Source of the DNA: Haliea sp.
GTDB taxonomy: Bacteria > Pseudomonadota > Gammaproteobacteria > Pseudomonadales > Halieaceae
NCBI GenBank assembly: GCA_002692965.1
Contig: NZNC01000015.1
Coordinates: forward strand, 186,001-250,000
DNA length: 64,000 nt
Direction: 5' to 3'
Part shown: positions 60,292 through 64,000 of the stretch, piece by piece
Position numbering within the stretch: position 1 is the stretch's first letter
Layout: each line of letters opens with the position of its first letter
Position numbers and translations under genes: made by a program
The notes under the pieces: model-generated
What the model was told of the DNA's origin: nothing
Database searches by the model: none
What the model saw: the letters and a program-made list of their open reading frames with translations, nothing else

Positions 60292-61045
60292 ATACCGGCT
60301 CCCGCGCAGTGGACAACTCCGGGTTGTAGCGGTAGCCGTCCACGGCGAACTCGCGCAGCCCCGCCGGCTCATTGAGGCGCTCGCGCAGGATGTAGCGGGC
60401 CATCTGGCCGCGGGCCTTCTTGGCGTAGAAGCTGATGACCTTGTACTTGCCGTTCTTCAGGTCCTTGAACACCGGGGTCACCAATTCGGCGTCCAGGTCC
60501 CCGGGCTGCAGGGCCCGGAAGTACTCGTTGGAGGCCAGGTTCACCAGCACCCGGCTGCCGCTGCGGCCCAGCTCGCTGTTCAGGCTGCGGGTCAGGCTGT
60601 CCCCCCAGAAGGCGTAGAGATTGCGGCCACCGCGGTTGGCGAACTTCAGGCCCATCTCCAGCCGGTAGGGCTGCATCAGATCGAGGGGGCGCAGCAGGCC
60701 GTAGAGACCCGAGAGAATGCGCAGATGCTGTTGGGCAAAGGCAATTTCCTCCGCCTCCAGGCTGTCGGCATCAAGGCCAGTGTAGACATCGCCGCGGAAG
60801 GCAAACAGCGCCTGCTTGGCATTGTCCCGGTCGAAGGGGGTGGCCCAGTTGTGGAAGCGCCGGAAATTCAACTCGGCGATCTTTTCGCTCACCCCCATCA
60901 GCTCGCGGATATCCTCGGGCCGCAGCTCCCGGGCATCCTCCACCAGGGCCGCCGACTGCTCCAGGAAGCGCGGCTGGGTACTGCGGCGGGTGGGCGCCGG
61001 GTGATCGAAGTCCAGGGTTTTCGCCGGTGAAAGCACGGTCAGCAT
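60266..61045 (-). CDS. yaaA: Peroxide-stress protein YaaA (UPF0246)
   Basis: A 259-residue YaaA protein that lowers free iron during peroxide stress. MLTVLSPAKTLDF is the diagnostic start. LRILSGLYGLLRPLDLMQPYRLEMG, LVNLASNEYF and VISFYAKKARGQMARYIL are conserved. Length equals that of E. coli YaaA. The true start is the ATG at MLTVLSP; the open frame reaches to 61378 but is not coding. Its composition matches the core genome, marking the border of the lower-G+C block. Confidence 0.95.
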   Translation of the reverse strand: MLTVLSPAKTLDFDHPAPTRRSTQPRFLEQSAALVEDARELRPEDIRELMGVSEKIAELNFRRFHNWATPFDRDNAKQALFAFRGDVYTGLDADSLEAEEIAFAQQHLRILSGLYGLLRPLDLMQPYRLEMGLKFANRGGRNLYAFWGDSLTRSLNSELGRSGSRVLVNLASNEYFRALQPGDLDAELVTPVFKDLKNGKYKVISFYAKKARGQMARYILRERLNEPAGLREFAVDGYRYNPELSTAREPVFTRDQPPG

Positions 61046-61153
61046 AGCGGGGCATCCCTGCAAATTGGATGGACAGGTGAGCGGACGCTTGCGCCAGCGC
61101 CGCCGGGCTATGATACCCTGCGCGGGTTTTTGCAAAAAGTCCAAGAAAAGGCA

Positions 61154-61666
61154 ATGACCGCCCTCCACGCACTGGTCCGCACCATCGACGCGATTACCGA
61201 AACCTGCGGGCGACTGCTGGCGTGGCTGGTGTTGTGCCTGGCGCTGCTGACCGCCGCGGTGGTGCTGCTGCGCTACGGCTTCAATATCGGCTCCATCCTG
61301 GCCCAGGAAGGCATCAACTACCTGCACGGCAGCCTGTTCATGCTCGGTGCGGGCTACGCCCTGAAGCATGACGAGCATGTACGCGTGGACATCTTTTACC
61401 GCAACTTCAGTCCGCGGACGAAAGCCTGGGTCAACGCCATCGGCGGTGTGCTGTTCCTGCTGCCCCTCTGCGCCTTCATCCTGGTCATCAGCTGGGAGTA
61501 TGTCGAGGCCTCCTGGGCCATTCGCGAGACCTCTCCGGAGCCCGGCGGCATTCCCGCCCTGTTCCTGCTCAAGAGCCTGCTGCCGGCGCTGGCGGTCAAC
61601 CTGTTCCTGCAGGGCCTGGCGGAAACCCTGCGCAATGCCGCGCGCCTGGTGGAGGGCGAGGCCTGA
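61154..61666 (+). CDS. TRAP transporter small permease (DctQ-type)
   Basis: A 170-residue protein with four membrane helices (LLAWLVLCLALLTAAVVLLRYGF; INYLHGSLFMLGAGYAL; VNAIGGVLFLLPLCAFILVISW; LLPALAVNLFLQGLAETL). DctQ-type subunits pair with the large permease. The start is the ATG with AAAAGG upstream; a TTG eight codons earlier is possible. It overlaps the large-permease gene (TGATG), so both are translated together. Confidence 0.9.
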   Translation: MTALHALVRTIDAITETCGRLLAWLVLCLALLTAAVVLLRYGFNIGSILAQEGINYLHGSLFMLGAGYALKHDEHVRVDIFYRNFSPRTKAWVNAIGGVLFLLPLCAFILVISWEYVEASWAIRETSPEPGGIPALFLLKSLLPALAVNLFLQGLAETLRNAARLVEGEA

Positions 61667-63030
61667 TGGAAGGAAGCCTGTCCCTGTGGCTGTTCGCGGC
61701 GATCTGTCTGCTGCTGATGCTGGGCTTTCCGGTGGCCTTCACCCTGGCGGGTGTGTCACTGGCCTTTGCCGCCTTCGGGGTGATTGCGGGGGCCTTTGAC
61801 CCGGCCTTCCTGGCTGCTTTTCCGGGGCGGCTCTTCGGCACGGTCACCAACACCACCCTGATTGCGGTACCTCTGTTCATTTTCATGGGGGTGATCCTGG
61901 AGAAATCCCGCATCGCCGAGAGTCTGCTAACCAACATGTCGCGGCTGTTCGGCGGCCTGCGCGGTGGCCTCGGGCTGGCGGTGGTCCTGGTGGGCATGCT
62001 GCTGGCGGCGAGCACCGGGATCGTCGGTGCCACGGTGGTCACCATGGGCCTGCTCTCACTGCCAAGCATGTTGCGCGGGGGCTACAACCCGAGCCTGGCA
62101 GCCGGCACCATCTGCGCCACCGGCACCCTGGGGCAGATCATCCCGCCCTCGATCGCCCTGGTACTATTGGGCGACGTCCTGTCCACGGCCTACCAGCAGG
62201 CCCAGCTCAACCTGAACATCTACAACCCCAAGACGGTCTCCGTGGGCGACCTGTTCATCGGCGCCCTGATCCCCGGATTACTGCTGGTCGGCCTCTACCT
62301 GCTTTATGTGCTGGTGGTCGCCTGGCTCCGCCCGGCGGCAGCGCCGGTGGTCAGTCGTGAACACGTGCCCCTGCGCGATGTGCTGGCCAGCCTGCTGCCC
62401 CCGCTCTTGCTGATTACCGTGGTCCTCGGGTCCATCCTGGTCGGGGCCGCAACGCCCACGGAAGCGGCGGGGGTCGGCGCGGTGGGCGCCCTGGTGCTGG
62501 CCTGGATCAAGCGGGAGCTGCCCCTGGAACGCCTGCAGGCGGCGATGCAGGACACCCTCAAGATCACCTGCATGGTCTTCATGATCCTGATCGGTGCCGC
62601 GGTCTTTTCCCTGGTCTTCCGCGGCTTCGGCGGCGAGGAACTGATCCACGGCTTCTTCACCGGCATGCCCGGCGGGGTGGTCGGCGCCACTCTGGTGGTG
62701 ATGCTGGTGATCTTCCTGCTCGGCTTCATTCTCGACTTCATCGAGATCACCTTCGTGGTGGTGCCCATCGTCGGCCCCATCCTGCTGATGATGGGCCTGG
62801 ACCCGATCTGGCTGGGCATCATGATCGCCCTCAACCTGCAGACCTCCTTCCTCACGCCGCCCTTTGGCTTTGCGCTGTTCTATCTGCGCGGCGTGTCACC
62901 ACCGGAACTGCCCACCAGCGCTATCTACCGCGGGGTACTTCCCTTTATAATCATGCAGTTGCTGGTATTGGCAGCCCTGTGGATCTGGCCTCCCCTGGCC
63001 ACCTGGCTGCCAGCGGCAATCAAGGGCTAG
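61666..63030 (+). CDS. TRAP transporter large permease (DctM-type)
   Basis: A 454-residue, about 12-helix DctM protein that imports an organic acid with Na+. It has the typical VTNTTLIAVPLFIFMGVILEKSRIAESLL, the GATVVTMGLLSLPSMLRGGYNPSLAAGTICATGTLGQIIPPSIALVLLGD region and, near the end, LNLQTSFLTPPFGFALFYLRG. It is coupled to the small permease. The longest loop (about 185-240) is consistent with mannitol/chloroaromatic-type or C4-dicarboxylate-type systems. Substrate not known. Confidence 0.95.
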   Translation: MEGSLSLWLFAAICLLLMLGFPVAFTLAGVSLAFAAFGVIAGAFDPAFLAAFPGRLFGTVTNTTLIAVPLFIFMGVILEKSRIAESLLTNMSRLFGGLRGGLGLAVVLVGMLLAASTGIVGATVVTMGLLSLPSMLRGGYNPSLAAGTICATGTLGQIIPPSIALVLLGDVLSTAYQQAQLNLNIYNPKTVSVGDLFIGALIPGLLLVGLYLLYVLVVAWLRPAAAPVVSREHVPLRDVLASLLPPLLLITVVLGSILVGAATPTEAAGVGAVGALVLAWIKRELPLERLQAAMQDTLKITCMVFMILIGAAVFSLVFRGFGGEELIHGFFTGMPGGVVGATLVVMLVIFLLGFILDFIEITFVVVPIVGPILLMMGLDPIWLGIMIALNLQTSFLTPPFGFALFYLRGVSPPELPTSAIYRGVLPFIIMQLLVLAALWIWPPLATWLPAAIKG

Positions 63031-63078
63031 CCACCGCCGGCTACACGCGCACACTCATAAACACGCAGCAGGCACAGC

Positions 63079-63471
63079 ATGAGCGACATCGATTCCACCC
63101 CCGTCCCCCAGGGAGAACTGGCCCTGCAGGTGGTGGCCATGCCCCGGGATACCAATGCCACGGGCGATATCTACGGCGGCTGGCTATTGAGCCAGATGGA
63201 CATGGCCGGCGCGGTGACCGCCACGGAAGTGGCCGGCGGGCGCGTCGCCACGGTAGCCGTCGAGGGCATGGCCTTCATGACGCCGGTGCATGTCGGCGCG
63301 GTGGTCAGCTGCTACTGCGACGTCCTGGAAATCGGTCGCAGCTCGGTGCGTATCGTGGTGGAAGTGTGGATCAACTCCAAGCACGACGGCGAGCCGATCA
63401 AGGTTACCGAGGGCGAGTTCGTGTTTGTGGCCATCGACGAGAAGGGCCGCACCCGCGCCATCCAGCACTGA
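63079..63471 (+). CDS. Acyl-CoA thioesterase (YciA-type hotdog fold)
   Basis: A 130-residue hotdog thioesterase. ALQVVAMPRDTNATGDIYGGWLLSQMDMAGAVTA carries the Asn/Asp catalytic pattern. VAVEGMAFMTPVHVGAVVSCYCDVLEIGRSSV is the next conserved strand pair. The family hydrolyses short to medium acyl-CoAs. It follows the TRAP permease genes by 48 bases. The placement suggests loose linkage rather than a shared pathway. Confidence 0.93.
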   Translation: MSDIDSTPVPQGELALQVVAMPRDTNATGDIYGGWLLSQMDMAGAVTATEVAGGRVATVAVEGMAFMTPVHVGAVVSCYCDVLEIGRSSVRIVVEVWINSKHDGEPIKVTEGEFVFVAIDEKGRTRAIQH

Positions 63472-63536
63472 GGTCACGCTGGCGCGGGACAACCGCGCCG
63501 CCCGGTTGCCGGATGGCACACCGAACCGCCGCTAGC

Positions 63537-64000
63537 TCAGGGTGAGTCCGGCTCCAGGACGACGTCCCGGGCATTGATGTAGGCCTGCTCGGAGATGTGG
63601 TGGTAGTCGCGCACCGCCTCGAAGAAGCGCTGGTAGGAGGCCTCGACCTTCCGCGCCATGGGGTCGCTTGCCGTCAGTTCCGCAATCGCCTGGCGAGTAC
63701 CTGCGTAGAGTGCCTTCAGCACATCGTCGGGGAAACGCCGCAACGCCACTCCATGCTCCTCCACCAGCTGCTTGAGGGCCTGATTGTTGCGCGCGGTGAA
63801 TTCGTCGAGCATGTCCTGGTTCACCGCCCGGGTGGCCTCGGCGACGATAGCCCGCAGGTCCGCCGGCAATGCCTCATAGGAGTCCCGGTTGACGATGAAC
63901 TCCAGCATCGCACCCGGCTCGTGCCAGCCGGGGTAGTAGTAGTACTTCGCCACCTCGTGCAGGCCCAGGGCCAGATCGTTGTAGGGACCGACCCACTCGG
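63537..64000 (-). CDS. TRAP transporter substrate-binding protein (DctP-type), N-terminus outside window
   Basis: This is the C-terminal 153 residues or so of a periplasmic solute-binding protein. The frame runs to the window edge and reads EWVGPYNDLALGLHEVAKYYYYPGWHEPG, the family signature of TRAP proteins for acidic organic substrates. The C-terminal helices, including EHGVALRRFPDDVLKALYAGTRQAIAEL, follow. It is on the strand opposite the permease genes and convergent with the thioesterase gene, so it is transcribed separately. Confidence 0.9.
   Translation of the reverse strand, partial: EWVGPYNDLALGLHEVAKYYYYPGWHEPGAMLEFIVNRDSYEALPADLRAIVAEATRAVNQDMLDEFTARNNQALKQLVEEHGVALRRFPDDVLKALYAGTRQAIAELTASDPMARKVEASYQRFFEAVRDYHHISEQAYINARDVVLEPDSP

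Overview
The window is a G+C-rich stretch of a Gram-negative chromosome. Three things point to Gammaproteobacteria: the gmk-rpoZ-spoT-ridA...recG block, the ubiC-ubiA pair and a YejM/PbgA-type inner-membrane protein. TonB receptors, Baeyer-Villiger monooxygenases (BVMOs), many short-chain dehydrogenases and a bacteriophytochrome together suggest a marine organotroph of the OM60/NOR5 (Halieaceae) or Spongiibacteraceae type; that assignment is inference. No rRNA, tRNA, CRISPR array, transposase or phage gene was seen, and no intergenic gap exceeds 300 bases.

Region 1 (1-35055) is a catabolic super-cluster. It holds a partial acyl-CoA synthetase, a nitronate-monooxygenase-like flavoprotein, four classical SDRs, two zinc alcohol dehydrogenases, two BVMOs with long N-terminal extensions, an HSL-type esterase, a quinone-oxidoreductase-like MDR protein, a luciferase-like oxidoreductase, a Ddn-like protein, small barrel proteins (EthD, Dabb, two VOC), two near-identical TonB receptors, two MFS transporters, two TetR regulators and a 3-hydroxyisobutyrate-dehydrogenase-like/AA_synth pair. 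Four paralogues of an unfamiliar ~350-residue protein are spread through it. All four share an HxD...H...R pattern with identical spacing, as in Fe(II)/2-oxoglutarate oxygenases. Most promoters here carry a degenerate 18-bp inverted repeat (TAWCTTA-N4-TAAGWTA), so the cluster looks like one regulon. The gene set fits uptake of a hydrophobic cyclic or terpenoid/steroid-like ketone or alcohol, hydroxylation, Baeyer-Villiger oxidation, ester cleavage, dehydrogenation and CoA activation. The substrate cannot be read from the sequence.

Region 2 (35086-50927) is core genome: a heme oxygenase/bacteriophytochrome-diguanylate cyclase operon, a PbgA-like protein, gmk, rpoZ, spoT, ridA, an NAD-dependent epimerase-like protein, recG, a rubredoxin-rubredoxin reductase fusion, ubiC, ubiA and a FemAB-like acyltransferase.

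Region 3 (about 50950-60290) is visibly poorer in G+C and is probably horizontally acquired. A LysR regulator is divergent from a six-gene operon: nitroreductase, GMC alcohol oxidoreductase, coniferyl-aldehyde-type dehydrogenase, acyl-CoA synthetase, enoyl-CoA hydratase and a secreted DUF3604 protein. Together these form an alcohol -> aldehyde -> acid -> acyl-CoA -> beta-oxidation route.

Region 4 (60266-64000) returns to core-like composition: yaaA, a TRAP transporter (small and large permease genes, with the solute-binding protein on the opposite strand and cut by the window edge) and a YciA-type thioesterase.
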